DNA of 64,000 nt from Achromobacter piechaudii NBRC 102461 (GTDB taxonomy: Bacteria > Pseudomonadota > Gammaproteobacteria > Burkholderiales > Burkholderiaceae_B), in the NCBI RefSeq assembly GCF_001571245.1, contig NZ_BCTK01000005.1:992001-1056000 (forward strand). Reading direction: 5' to 3'. Position numbers and translations under genes: made by a program. Positions 27,808 through 36,373 of the stretch are shown here, in pieces (within the stretch, counting starts at the first letter, position 1; the number at the start of each line of letters is the position of its first letter). Under the pieces are notes generated by a model, which saw only the letters and a list, made by a program, of their open reading frames with translations, was not told where the DNA came from and did no database searches.

Positions 27808-28413
27808 CTAACCGTCGGACTCGGGCGGAATGCCGCCGTGATAGATGCGTCCATCGAATTCGAATCGCGTGATGGTCCGGTGCGCTGCGTCGAAGATGCG
27901 GTCGCGGCTGGCGTCCGTGAGCCCTTCGTCGTCTGCGAAGCGAAAGCGGCATAGGTCGATGTCGCTGTCATAGAACACCGAATTGATAAAGCGGCTGACG
28001 TCGGCTTCGTGCGCGAAATGAGCGAATTCGCGTAGCTGCTCCATTTCGTGGAAGGCGCCGTTGCGGCTGACCAGCAGCATGCCGAACTTGCGGTCCTCGT
28101 CGGCCTCGGGTTGCGGCGCGGGCTCGGCGCTGGCCGCCAAGGGAACTTCGTAATCGAAGCGCGCGCCGGCTTCGCGCATCGCATCAAGCACGCGCTGCCA
28201 TTGCCGTTCATCCAGCGTCAGGCGCGCCATCATGTAAAAGAGGCGTTGCCGTCCCAGGGTGCGAGGCTCGGGTCCGCCAACGAATCCGGGCCATGGCGTG
28301 GCGGCATCCAGCCCGGCCAGCTCGGCCATGCGCGCGTCGCTGAATCCCAGCCTGTCTTGCAGGCGTTGCAGGGATTGGACGTCTGGCGGGGCATAGTTCT
28401 GAATCGTCTTCAT
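27808..28413 (-). CDS. Uncharacterised protein with N-terminal HTH-like helix pair
   Basis: 201 residues, soluble, acidic. Residues ~14-35 (SLQRLQDRLGFSDARMAELAGL) resemble the first helices of a Cro/XRE-type HTH, but the rest is not recognisable. The gene has the ATG at 28413 with a modest ribosome-binding site. It is upstream of and co-oriented with the Lrp/AsnC gene (77 bp gap). No function is proposed. Confidence 0.72.
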   Translation of the reverse strand: MKTIQNYAPPDVQSLQRLQDRLGFSDARMAELAGLDAATPWPGFVGGPEPRTLGRQRLFYMMARLTLDERQWQRVLDAMREAGARFDYEVPLAASAEPAPQPEADEDRKFGMLLVSRNGAFHEMEQLREFAHFAHEADVSRFINSVFYDSDIDLCRFRFADDEGLTDASRDRIFDAAHRTITRFEFDGRIYHGGIPPESDG

Positions 28414-28586
28414 ACGCGCGCTCCGGTGGCCCCGGGGCGCCGTGGATGGCGCCCGGCGGCATGTGCCGCGCAGCCACAGCGGCACGCTTTATGCTAGCGC
28501 GGTGCCTGCTGCTTGCCTAGCGCGCCAGACGCGTCGGCGGGCCATGCTAGGATTTGCGCCGATCATCAATGCCAGGAGTTTTCGCC

Positions 28587-28832
28587 ATGGATACCCAAGA
28601 ACAAATTGCCGTTATCGTCCACACCATTTCTCACCAGGGCGGCCGCATCGACGCACTGAATTCGACCCTGCTGTCGATGCTGCATCTGGTCAAGGGATCG
28701 CCGGGCCTGCGCGAAGCCATCGAAGCCCAGCTGGAACAGAACTATTCCAGCCTGCTGGCCCGCTCCGAAAATCCCCAGTACGTGGCGGGTTTCGAAAGCG
28801 TGCGCGACATGATTGTTGCGGCGTTGAAGTAA
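28587..28832 (+). CDS. Small uncharacterised protein
   Basis: 81-residue, mostly helical, soluble protein (MDTQEQIAVIVHTISHQGGR ...). CAGGAG at 28573-28578 precedes the ATG. It has no signal peptide or membrane helix. I do not recognise the family. It is followed by one copy of the dispersed DnaA-box repeat. Confidence 0.7.
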   Translation: MDTQEQIAVIVHTISHQGGRIDALNSTLLSMLHLVKGSPGLREAIEAQLEQNYSSLLARSENPQYVAGFESVRDMIVAALK

Positions 28833-28855
28833 GCCTGCACGGACCCGCCGTGGCG

Positions 28856-28957
28856 GGAAGTTACCCACAGCTTCTGTGGACAAGCCTTGGGATAGTGCGG
28901 GCATAGATCCGCATTTCCCTTTGTTTACAAGGGCTTGGAATGGGCGGTCAAAGGTGG
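28856..28957. repeat. Dispersed ~100 bp intergenic repeat, copy 1
   Basis: Shares with 32489-32591: GGAAGTTACCCACAG, then CTGTGGACAAGCCTTGGGAT, then ACAAGGGCTTGG exactly 66 bp after the first TTACCC, then GCGGTCAA at +83 and GTGG at the end. The first part is an inverted repeat of two DnaA-box-like 9-mers (TTACCCACA and, on the other strand, TTGTCCACA), each one mismatch from TTWTNCACA. Confidence 0.85.
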
Positions 28958-29030
28958 CTCCATTTGCGTGTTGCAAGCGCGCGATTGTGTTGTGTCCACA
29001 CCGCCGCCAAGCCGGGTAATATGCGGCCCC

Positions 29031-29303
29031 ATGCGTAATCAGTATCGATTGGAACACCCGGGCAACGCCATGTTGGCGCGCGTCTCGGAAGCGGCAAAGC
29101 TGGCGGCGTTCGACCCCGGCAAACTCTCACCCGAAGCGCGTGAGAGCTGGGAACGCATGGGGCATGGCTTCAAGGCGTGGCACGATTTCGACCAACGCCA
29201 TCCCATCCTGCGCCGCCTGGCGCTGCTGCCGTTCATCGGCAAGTGGTATCGCAAGGCGCGCCGCCGGCACGTGCTGCGCGCCAGCGGCAGATTCTTCTGC
29301 TGA
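29031..29303 (+). CDS. Small basic uncharacterised protein
   Basis: 90 residues, rich in Arg/Lys, starting MRNQYRLEHPGNAMLARVSE and ending in a basic stretch (KWYRKARRRHVLRASGR) with no signal peptide. I do not recognise the family. There is no convincing Shine-Dalgarno; the start is the ATG at 29031. It is convergent with the DedA gene, separated by only seven bases. Confidence 0.55.
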   Translation: MRNQYRLEHPGNAMLARVSEAAKLAAFDPGKLSPEARESWERMGHGFKAWHDFDQRHPILRRLALLPFIGKWYRKARRRHVLRASGRFFC

Positions 29304-29310
29304 CAGCGGA

Positions 29311-29874
29311 TCAGCGCCGTCGCCTCGCAAGCAGGTGATAGGCCAAACCGATCACCACCCCGATGGCCAACGCCACGGCCAGCTTGGTTTCCACGCCATG
29401 CAGCCGGCCCAGCAACGACTCGATCGTCTGGCCGAACGCGTAGCCCACCACGCTGAAGCACACCGCCCAAATGACGGCGGCGATGGCGTTGAGCACCAGG
29501 AAGCGCAGCGGCGGCACGCGCGACATGCCCAGCGCGACCGGGCCGACGGTACGCAAGCCATACAGAAAACGCAGGCTCAGGATGAAGCCGTGCGGGTAGC
29601 GGTCGATAGCGGCCAGCGCTCTTTCGAAGGCCGGCTTTTCACGAATGCGTCGCACGAAGCGGTGGTCGCGATAGCGGCGTCCCAGAAAGAACAGCAACTG
29701 ATCGGCGATGAACGAGCCGGCGAAGGCGCACAGCATCACGTAGGGCAGGTGCAGCAGGTGCTGGTGCGCCAGAAAGCCGGCGAACACCACCACGCTTTCG
29801 CCTTCCAGAAAGGTGCCGCCCAATACCGCCCACAGGCCGTAGTCGACGATGAACTGATGCAGGGATGCGTTCAT
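29311..29874 (-). CDS. DedA/VTT-domain membrane protein
   Basis: 187-residue integral membrane protein with the DedA signatures GGTFLEGESVVVFAGFLA, FAGSFIADQLLFFLGRRYR and a RFLYGLRTVGPVALGMSR segment carrying the conserved Arg and Gly. Family members act as lipid flippases for undecaprenyl phosphate or phosphatidylethanolamine or in membrane homeostasis. Its ATG overlaps the MocR stop by 4 bp (ATGA), so it is translated from the mocR transcript. Confidence 0.9.
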   Translation of the reverse strand: MNASLHQFIVDYGLWAVLGGTFLEGESVVVFAGFLAHQHLLHLPYVMLCAFAGSFIADQLLFFLGRRYRDHRFVRRIREKPAFERALAAIDRYPHGFILSLRFLYGLRTVGPVALGMSRVPPLRFLVLNAIAAVIWAVCFSVVGYAFGQTIESLLGRLHGVETKLAVALAIGVVIGLAYHLLARRRR

Positions 29875-31310
29875 GCGGCGCCCTCGCCGACGATGCGCGC
29901 CAGGGCCAGCAGGGCGCGCGCGAGGTCAGGCGTGGTGCGCTGGCCGCAACTGATGCGCAGGAAGTGGTTGTAGCGCGCGCCGTTGGAAAACATGGCGCCG
30001 GGCGCAACGCGTATTCCTTGTCGCAACGCCGCCTCGAACACGTCCATGCCGGACCGGCCGTTGGGCATCTCGACCCATAGCAGCAGTCCGCCTTGCGGCA
30101 CGCTCAAGCGCGTGCCGCTGGGAAAGTGGGCGGCGATGGCTTCCGCCGTCTGGTCGCGCTGCGTCTTCAATTGCCGCCGCAAGCGCGTCAGATGGCGATC
30201 ATAGGCGCGCGACCCCAGATACTCGGCCACGGCGATCTGCGCCAGCGGTTCATTCGGCCGGCTTTGCGCGAACTTGAGCATGGCAATGCGGGCCTTCCAG
30301 CGTCCGCCCAACAACCAGCCCAGCCGCATGCCGGGCGCAAGCGTCTTGTGCATCGATGAGCAATAGATCACGTTGCCCGTTGCGTCCCACGACTTGGCGG
30401 CAGCCAGCGGCGCGTCGTCATCGGTCAAGGCGCCATACGTGTCGTCTTCGATCAGCGGCACCTGCTGGCGTTCGCACAGCGCGACCAGCCGGGCCTTTTC
30501 CGAATCGGGCATGACGCAGCCCAACGGATTCTGGAAGTTCGGCACGACGACGACCGCGCGGATATTGCCGTGCGTCTGGAAGGCTAGATCCAGCGCCTCG
30601 ATGGACAGCCCATGTTGCGGGCTGGTCGGAATTTCCAGCGCGCGCATCCCCAGGCTTTCAAGAATTTGCAGCAGGCCGAAGTAAGTGGGGGATTCGACGG
30701 CGATGGTGTCGCCCGGGCGGGCCACGGCCCGCAGCGCCAGGTTCAGCGCCTCGATGCAGCCGTGCGTGACGATGACGTCGTCCGGCGTAGCGTTGATGCC
30801 GTTGGCCAGCGCCCGGCGCGCCAGCACCGTGCGCAGATCCGGGTGGCCTTGTGGCGGCACCGGGCTGACCAGCACGTGCGGCGAGACACGCAGCGCGCGC
30901 GTCATCGCCTGCTTCAGCGCGTCCATCGGATAGGCCTCGGGCACCGCCGCCGCCAGCGCGAAGTTGGCACTGACGGGATGTGCCTCGCATTTGGCGATGA
31001 AGTCCGACACGCGGTCGTGGATGCCGACATACTGCGCCGCGCCGAGCGTCTGCCGGATGTCGGGTTCATTGACCGGGGGGATGCTGTTGCGGCGCGCCTG
31101 CAATACGAAATAGCCCGAGCGCGGCCGCGCTTCGATCAGGCCGTCGTCTTCCAGCTGGCGGCAGGCCTGTAGCGCGGTGGACAGGCTGACATGATGCGTG
31201 CGCACCAGCGTGCGCACGGACGGCATGCGCTGCGCGGGCGCGAGGACGCCCGTCTGGATGGCGCGCCGATAGTGGTTCGCCAGGCGGAGATACAGCGGTT
31301 GTGGGTCCAT
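29871..31310 (-). CDS. MocR-family (GntR HTH + aminotransferase) regulator
   Basis: 479 residues: an N-terminal GntR winged HTH (YLRLANHYRRAIQTG...SVRTLVRTHHVSLSTALQA) joined to a class I aminotransferase-like domain with the PLP lysine region SSMHKTLAPGMRLGW. PdxR-like members respond to pyridoxal phosphate; others control amino-acid genes. I use the ATG at 31310 (MDPQPLYLRLANHY); a long upstream extension in frame lacks family sequence. It is divergent from a small beta-rich protein gene with a palindrome between them, and is coupled to dedA downstream. Confidence 0.92.
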   Translation of the reverse strand: MDPQPLYLRLANHYRRAIQTGVLAPAQRMPSVRTLVRTHHVSLSTALQACRQLEDDGLIEARPRSGYFVLQARRNSIPPVNEPDIRQTLGAAQYVGIHDRVSDFIAKCEAHPVSANFALAAAVPEAYPMDALKQAMTRALRVSPHVLVSPVPPQGHPDLRTVLARRALANGINATPDDVIVTHGCIEALNLALRAVARPGDTIAVESPTYFGLLQILESLGMRALEIPTSPQHGLSIEALDLAFQTHGNIRAVVVVPNFQNPLGCVMPDSEKARLVALCERQQVPLIEDDTYGALTDDDAPLAAAKSWDATGNVIYCSSMHKTLAPGMRLGWLLGGRWKARIAMLKFAQSRPNEPLAQIAVAEYLGSRAYDRHLTRLRRQLKTQRDQTAEAIAAHFPSGTRLSVPQGGLLLWVEMPNGRSGMDVFEAALRQGIRVAPGAMFSNGARYNHFLRISCGQRTTPDLARALLALARIVGEGAA

Positions 31311-31354
31311 GCGCCGATCATGCTCCCCAAGGTTGGAATGAAGAAGGCACAGAT

Positions 31355-31371
31355 TGGTGAAAAGTACACCA
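31355..31371. promoter_or_regulatory. Candidate MocR operator
   Basis: Inverted repeat TGGTG-N7-CACCA in the divergent region between the mocR start (31310) and the small gene at 31479. Autoregulation from such sites is usual for MocR proteins; binding here is inferred. Confidence 0.4.
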
Positions 31372-31478
31372 TAACAGTGGCCAAATCGAGCGTCTGCTTC
31401 GGTACAGAAAGGCAGCGGGTGTGGCTGTTGCGCAAAGCAGGGCGCGCGTAGCCTGTCACTGTCCGATTGGAGAACATC

Positions 31479-31856
31479 ATGCACGCCGACTTTCCTTCCC
31501 AGCCCCCCTCGCAGCGCGTCCAGATCGATGCCGGCGCCACCCGCACGTTCGTCTTGAAGGCAGGGGCAAACGTCATCTGCGTGGCGGGCAGCATCCGTGT
31601 GGAGCAACTGGCCGCGGGCTTCGAAGCCGCGAGCAGCCTGCCTCTGCCGGTATCCGTGCGCATCAACGCGGGCGAAGCGCACGGGGTGATGGAAGGGGGA
31701 GTGGTGTGCGTTACCGGCATCCATGCCGCTGACGTGATCTGTCTTGATGTACCGGGGCCCATCCACCGCCTTTTTGCGCTGGTCGCGAAAATATTTCGGC
31801 AAAAAACGCCTGAATCCACGAAAAATCGCCTGGGTGCGCTGCACAAGATTTCATAA
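31479..31856 (+). CDS. Small beta-rich protein, possibly DUF2917-like
   Basis: 125 residues. The middle (about 20-90) is predicted beta-strand-rich, with short turns and hydrophobic alternation (ATRTFVLKAGANVICVAGS ...), reminiscent of the cupin-like DUF2917 fold; the C-terminus is basic (KTPESTKNRLGALHK). GGAG at 31469-31472 supports the ATG at 31479. It is divergent from the MocR regulator, hence likely its target, and ends 24 bp before tRNA-fMet. Confidence 0.68.
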   Translation: MHADFPSQPPSQRVQIDAGATRTFVLKAGANVICVAGSIRVEQLAAGFEAASSLPLPVSVRINAGEAHGVMEGGVVCVTGIHAADVICLDVPGPIHRLFALVAKIFRQKTPESTKNRLGALHKIS

Positions 31857-31861
31857 TGGTG

Positions 31862-31867
31862 TATGAT
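31862..31867 (+). promoter_or_regulatory. -10 element of the tRNA-fMet promoter
   Basis: TATGAT (5/6 match) lies 14 bp upstream of the mature tRNA 5' end, between the preceding stop and the tRNA. The corresponding -35 is weak and would lie inside the end of the preceding gene. Confidence 0.45.
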
Positions 31868-31880
31868 TCATCACATCAGA

Positions 31881-31957
<77 letters not shown>

Positions 31958-31965
31958 GTTTCAAG

Positions 31966-31999
31966 AAAAAGCCGCGATGCATATCGCGGCTTTTTTTTT
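31966..31999 (+). terminator. Terminator after tRNA-fMet
   Basis: Stem AGCCGCGAT / ATCGCGGCT with a four-base loop, followed by nine T. Confidence 0.93.
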
Positions 32000-32139
32000 A
32001 TGCTTTTTTTGTTCGTACTTGCCCTGGGTCAACCTAATGTTCCAGTCCGGAGTTTCCCGGATGATCCTGCCCGCACAGCGCCGCAACCCTGAGCTACCAT
32101 GGGTCACGCGCGCTAGTTTGCCGCACAGGAGGAGGGTCC

Positions 32140-32484
32140 ATGGGTACAGCAAAATACGATCATCCCGGTTTTGTCGCCGACACAGGCGCTGAAGGCAAAT
32201 ATCACGTAGGCATCTGGTGCCCGCACGGCTACCCGGCCCACATCCACATCGGTCGGCCGGCCGAACGCGGTGATCCCCAAGCGCTGCTGCGCCTGCGCAT
32301 TCCAGATGGCGTCTTCCAATCGCTGCCGGATGATCCCGAAACCCTGTGCCGTCGTGCAATGGGCCAGGCCATGGGCGCGGGTTTGCTGCGGACGGTGGCC
32401 GTGGATGGCGAATACCAGGAACTGCGCTTTGAACTGGATGCGGAACCATGGTCCGGTCCGATGCAGGCGGCGGTCAACGCCTGA
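32140..32484 (+). CDS. Uncharacterised small protein
   Basis: 114-residue soluble protein of unknown family, starting MGTAKYDHPGFVADTGAEGK, with several His in the first third (YHVGIWCPHGYPAHIHIG) that could bind a metal. A strong AGGAGG precedes the ATG. The stop codon is followed after four bases by copy 2 of the dispersed repeat. No function proposed. Confidence 0.75.
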   Translation: MGTAKYDHPGFVADTGAEGKYHVGIWCPHGYPAHIHIGRPAERGDPQALLRLRIPDGVFQSLPDDPETLCRRAMGQAMGAGLLRTVAVDGEYQELRFELDAEPWSGPMQAAVNA

Positions 32485-32488
32485 AGTC

Positions 32489-32591
32489 GGAAGTTACCCA
32501 CAGCGACTGTGGACAAGCCTTGGGATAGCCTTTGTGCATGTCCAATTTGTCCAGTCATAACAAGGGCTTGGCGCCTGCGGTCAATAAGTGG
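32489..32591. repeat. Dispersed ~100 bp intergenic repeat, copy 2
   Basis: Same element as at 28856-28957, same orientation, with identical internal spacing (66 bp from TTACCC to ACAAGGGCTTGG; 83 bp to GCGGTCAA) but a diverged centre. The palindrome loop is CGA here and CTT in copy 1. It starts four bases after a stop codon. Confidence 0.85.
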
Positions 32592-32789
32592 CCGGCGCCA
32601 GGCCTTTTTCTATGGTGGTCGCGACCTTCGCGCTGAGGCCGACTGCTACATCGCGCGGCCTGGCGCGTGGGGCATGCGACAATTCGCTCCCGCTGCGCCG
32701 CGGTGCGCCGCGTCGTTCCCGACCTCATCGAATTGCCCCATGCCTTGTTTTCTGCCCTTTCATCCGACTGCCATGACGGTATTGCTGCC

Positions 32790-34052
32790 ATGACGACCTC
32801 GATGGATGTGGCGGCCCCCGTGCCGCCGCGCGTCGCCATCATCGGTGGCGGGCCTGCCGGGTTGATGGCGGCGGAGGGACTGGCCGGCAAGGGCGTGCAG
32901 GTCGACGTGTTCGACGCCATGCCGTCGGTGGGACGCAAGTTCCTGATGGCCGGACGCGGCGGGTTGAACCTGACGCACAGCGAAGCACCGGCTGCCTTTC
33001 TGGCGCGCTACGGCGCGCGGGCCGACCAGGTGGCGCCCTGGTTGCAAGCCATGGACGCCACCGCACTGCGCGCATGGGCACATGGGCTGGGCATCGAAAC
33101 GTTCGTGGGTTCCTCGGGCCGGGTGTTCCCTCAAGAGATGAAAGCCGCGCCGCTGTTGCGCGCCTGGTTGGCGCGATTGCGGGCGAGCGGCGTGCATTTC
33201 CATATGCGGCATCGCTGGTTGGGCTGGCCCCAAGGCGACGCGGTGTCCCCGCAGACCTTGAGCTTCGAGACGCCGGACGGCGTGCGCACGCTAGCCGCCG
33301 ACGCGGTCGTGCTGGCGTTGGGCGGAGGCAGCTGGGCCAAGCTGGGATCCGACGGCGCGTGGGTGGCGGGCTTGCAGGCACACGGTGTCGATGTTGCGCC
33401 GCTGCGTCCTGCCAATTGCGGGTTCGACGTGGCGTGGTCGCCGCATTTCTCCGAGCGCTACGCGGGCCAACCGGTGAAATCTGTCTCGATGAGCTGTGCG
33501 GGGATGCCGGCAAGACAAGGTGAATTCGTGGTGTCGGCAAGCGGTATCGAGGGCAGCCTTGTTTACGCGATGTCCGCAGCCTTGCGCGACGAGATCGAGA
33601 CACGTGGTCACGCGGTCGCGTGGCTGGACCTGGCGCCTGACTGGTCGCAGGAAAAGGTCAACGCGGCCGTCACGCATCCACGTGGAGCGCGTTCCATGTC
33701 CAGTCATCTACAAAGCCGGATGGGGTTGACGGGCGTGAAGGCGGGCTTGCTGCGCGAATGCGCGTCCGCCGAAGATTTCAAGGACGCCTCGCGCCTCGCG
33801 ATGCGCATCAAGGCGCTGCCGGTGACGCTGCTGCGCCCGCGTCCGATGGACGAAGCGATCAGCACGGCGGGCGGCGTTTCGTTTGATGCCCTGACGGCGG
33901 GGCTGATGCTGGCATCGGCTCCCGGCGTGTTCTGCGCTGGCGAAATGCTGGATTGGGAAGCGCCGACGGGCGGCTATCTGCTGACGGCCTGCATGGCCAG
34001 CGGCGTCGTGGCCGCGAACGGCGTGCGTCAATATCTGGCGGGCCCGCGCTGA
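32790..34052 (+). CDS. HI0933/BaiN-like flavoprotein
   Basis: 420-residue NAD(P)/FAD-dependent oxidoreductase-like protein. It begins with the FAD-binding motif AIIGGGPAGLMAAE and has GRKFLMAGRGGLNLTHSE and GRVFPQEMKA, which are typical of the HI0933-like flavoproteins, and a C-terminal FCAGEMLDWEAPTGGYLL segment that closes the FAD site. The reaction in the cell is unknown. The ATG at 32790 is preferred; a long upstream in-frame stretch to 32667 lacks family sequence. Confidence 0.9.
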   Translation: MTTSMDVAAPVPPRVAIIGGGPAGLMAAEGLAGKGVQVDVFDAMPSVGRKFLMAGRGGLNLTHSEAPAAFLARYGARADQVAPWLQAMDATALRAWAHGLGIETFVGSSGRVFPQEMKAAPLLRAWLARLRASGVHFHMRHRWLGWPQGDAVSPQTLSFETPDGVRTLAADAVVLALGGGSWAKLGSDGAWVAGLQAHGVDVAPLRPANCGFDVAWSPHFSERYAGQPVKSVSMSCAGMPARQGEFVVSASGIEGSLVYAMSAALRDEIETRGHAVAWLDLAPDWSQEKVNAAVTHPRGARSMSSHLQSRMGLTGVKAGLLRECASAEDFKDASRLAMRIKALPVTLLRPRPMDEAISTAGGVSFDALTAGLMLASAPGVFCAGEMLDWEAPTGGYLLTACMASGVVAANGVRQYLAGPR

Positions 34053-34070
34053 GGCGGGCCGCGCCCGTCT

Positions 34071-34478
34071 TCAAGAGCCGGTGGGGTAGGGCACCATGCC
34101 CAGCGGCGCACGTGGGGCGAGGTCGCCCACGACATGGCCGACGACCGGGGGGGCGCCCGCTCCGGGTTGCGAAATGATGCCGATCACGCGAGTGATGGAG
34201 CTGGCGGGAATGCCGGTGCCGTCGGCCGGATCTTGCACCAACTGCCAGACCGTGGCGTCGGCGGGGCCCGCGTCCGTCATGGTTTCGATGGAGGAATCCA
34301 GGCAACTGCGAGCAAAGAAGGACCAGTCCGATGCGCTGCAGGGCAAGCCGTGCGCCGTGGCCAAACGGGCCAAAGCCAGAGGTGCATCCGCCTGGCTCGC
34401 GGCGTGCTGGGCGGCAGAGCCCAGCGTGACGTCCAGCGACAGCAAGCGGAGAAACTCTACGACGTTGTCTGAATTCAT
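34071..34478 (-). CDS. Small protein with Nif11-like N-terminus
   Basis: 135 residues. Residues ~5-52 (VVEFLRLLSLDVTLGS ... LATAHGLPCSASDW) follow the Nif11 pattern: FL..L..D..L, then A.A...G...S..D. Nif11 domains occur as leaders of RiPP precursors and in nitrogen-fixation-associated proteins. The C-terminal third is rich in Pro, Gly and Ala, and has no Cys, so a lanthipeptide core is unlikely. AAGGAG precedes the ATG. It lies 61 bp downstream of another small unknown gene in the same direction. The family assignment is by eye. Confidence 0.62.
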   Translation of the reverse strand: MNSDNVVEFLRLLSLDVTLGSAAQHAASQADAPLALARLATAHGLPCSASDWSFFARSCLDSSIETMTDAGPADATVWQLVQDPADGTGIPASSITRVIGIISQPGAGAPPVVGHVVGDLAPRAPLGMVPYPTGS

Positions 34479-34539
34479 TGTGGTTCTCCTTAGAGCTGGT
34501 CTGGTCCGCGGCCGCCTTCAGTCGGCCTGCACGAGCGCG

Positions 34540-34899
34540 TCAGCCGGGGCTTTGCCCCAGCATCGACACCAGTGATTGTTTCAGGCGTGCCGAAAAAATC
34601 GGCACGGTGTGCGACACGCCGTTGCGGTCGACACCTTCTTTCAGTTCCACCGACTGCCCCAGGAAAATCTCGGGCGCGGCGTTGATTTCGTTGTAGCGGG
34701 CCAGCAATTCGTTGACATGGCCTTGGGCATCGGCAAGGGTGCTGCTGTCTGCGAGCTTGCCGGCGGCATGGGCTTGCAGAATTCGGTGCAGATCGTCGAT
34801 AAACAGCGCCAAAGCCGCTTGTCCGCGGCACTGAGGCTGTTCCCAGCCCCAGCCCTGTGGGGCGGCGCCAGCGTTCTGCGATAGGGGTTTTTTGTTCAT
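34540..34899 (-). CDS. Small protein upstream of the Nif11-like gene
   Basis: 119 residues, soluble, of no family I recognise. It has a central helical region (ALFIDDLHRILQAHAAGK, LADAQGHVNELLARYNEINA) and a C-terminus with a short beta segment (VSHTVPIFSARLKQSLVSML). AGGATG precedes the ATG. Together with the next gene it forms a likely two-gene operon on the minus strand. Confidence 0.6.
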   Translation of the reverse strand: MNKKPLSQNAGAAPQGWGWEQPQCRGQAALALFIDDLHRILQAHAAGKLADSSTLADAQGHVNELLARYNEINAAPEIFLGQSVELKEGVDRNGVSHTVPIFSARLKQSLVSMLGQSPG

Positions 34900-35162
34900 T
34901 TGCGCATCCTAATCCATTGCCGGCAAATACGCGACACCGCGCCGGGGCGCGGTTTGTCACGACCGCGTAAGGGCGGTTACGGGGTTTGGTCCAGGCGGGT
35001 TACAAATTGCACCCGCCTGGCGGCGGCCCGGGCGGCGGGCCGCATTGTAGGCGGGAACGATTCATGCTGACAGCGGTCTTCGCCGCCGTATCCGAAGGAT
35101 GCCCAAATCTGGCCCTTTGCGGTATGCTGGCTTCGCTTTCCACGCCCAGACAGGAGATGTTT

Positions 35163-35291
35163 ATGAAAAACAAAGTCGTTCTCGTCATGTTGCTTTCGAT
35201 CGCCGCCCTCTCGGCGGGCTGCAATACCGTTGCGGGCGCCGGCAAGGATATCCAACGGGGCGGTGAGAAGATCGAAGGCGCTGCGAAATAA
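35163..35291 (+). CDS. Entericidin A/B-family lipoprotein
   Basis: 42-residue lipoprotein with a signal peptide (MKNKVVLVMLLSIAALSAGC, lipidated Cys20) and the classical mature part NTVAGAGKDIQRGGEKIEGA. Entericidins are small outer-membrane lipoproteins; EcnB/EcnA were described as toxin and antidote in enterobacteria. I choose the ATG at 35163 because AGGAG ends 6 bases upstream; the ATG at 35157 abuts it. Confidence 0.9.
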   Translation: MKNKVVLVMLLSIAALSAGCNTVAGAGKDIQRGGEKIEGAAK

Positions 35292-35420
35292 GGCCGTAAC
35301 GCCCCAGCTGCTGATGAGTCTGTCCGAGGCCACGCGCGAAATGCTCCCGCATTTCCCGCGTGGCCTTGTTGCAGCCGCTGGCATAATCGCGGAAGTGCGA
35401 ATTTCAATGCGGGAAGAATC

Positions 35421-35852
35421 ATGCGCAAGTCAGTATGGGTGGGTGTAACGCTGGCGGTCCTGTTGGCCGGCTGCGCGAGCAAGGGGGTCTACGAGTCCGA
35501 CGCCGTGCAGAAAGAGACCTTCAGCGTCGACACCAACTACCAGGCCGCATTCCGCCGGGGTGGCGAATATGTGCGTACCTGCCACGTGAACGTGCAGCAT
35601 CCGTATGGCCTGGCCTACGCATGGCGCCACAGCTTGGGCGAGAAGGGCGCGCCTGACGAAATCCAGGTCTACAAAGTGGGCGAACCGGCCACCGTGCTTG
35701 AGCTGATTTCCGCTGAGTCCGACGGCCCCGCCAAGTCCAAGGTCACCGTGACCGTGTTGGGCAAGGGCCGCTGGGACGCCGCCGAAATCGCCGCCGCCCG
35801 CGCGTCGATTCAAAGCGCCACGCCGGCCTGCCGCAGCGGCAACGGCGGCTGA
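35421..35852 (+). CDS. Predicted lipoprotein
   Basis: 143 residues with a lipoprotein signal (MRKSVWVGVTLAVLLAGC, Cys18). The mature domain is ~125 residues with Cys54 and Cys137 possibly forming a disulphide. It resembles an uncharacterised lipoprotein family of Bordetella/Achromobacter, but I cannot name a function. A small membrane-protein gene starts three bases after its stop, so the two are probably cotranscribed. Confidence 0.75.
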   Translation: MRKSVWVGVTLAVLLAGCASKGVYESDAVQKETFSVDTNYQAAFRRGGEYVRTCHVNVQHPYGLAYAWRHSLGEKGAPDEIQVYKVGEPATVLELISAESDGPAKSKVTVTVLGKGRWDAAEIAAARASIQSATPACRSGNGG

Positions 35853-35855
35853 TTC

Positions 35856-36266
35856 ATGGACGCCCGCACCCCGCAGCGCCGATCATCCAGCATGTCTTTC
35901 GCGCTGCTAGCGGGCGGATTCCGCTTTCTGGGCTGGCTCAATGGCGCCGCCGCCTTGGCGCTGGTGGCCTTTTCCCTGGGTATCGTCGGTGGCGACATCG
36001 CCGCGCCTGATCTTCAATTACCGTTGGCCCTGTTTCTGGCCGGGCTGCTGACTTCCTGCATGGGTCTTTTGTTCGCGTATCTGGCGCACGTCAGCCTGTT
36101 GCGGCAAGGCGACATCGGCCACGCGACACGCGGCCATTGGCCTGCCCAATTGCTGGCCATGATCTGCTATCTGCTGGCCGCCATGGCTTTCTGCGCCGCG
36201 TGCTGGTTCGCGCTGGGGCAGGTGGCCCCGGGCGTGCAGCAGAATACGTCTTACGCCAGCCGGTAG
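35856..36266 (+). CDS. Small membrane protein
   Basis: 136 residues with about three to four hydrophobic helices (roughly 17-42, 53-77, 100-122). Family not recognised. It follows the lipoprotein gene by three bases. The 107 bp after it lead to pyrB. Confidence 0.7.
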   Translation: MDARTPQRRSSSMSFALLAGGFRFLGWLNGAAALALVAFSLGIVGGDIAAPDLQLPLALFLAGLLTSCMGLLFAYLAHVSLLRQGDIGHATRGHWPAQLLAMICYLLAAMAFCAACWFALGQVAPGVQQNTSYASR

Positions 36267-36373
36267 CGTTGAAATTCAGGGGTAAACCCCTGTACGCAAA
36301 AGTGTTGGACTTGCACTTGCGTTGGAAATAATATGCGCGGTGCGTATATAACTCCTCTTCCTCGGGGCCTGTC

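Noticed and set aside
34071..34899. Complete RiPP biosynthetic cluster
   Set aside because: No modifying enzyme, peptidase or exporter adjoins, and the tail has no Cys cluster; only the Nif11 resemblance is kept as a finding.
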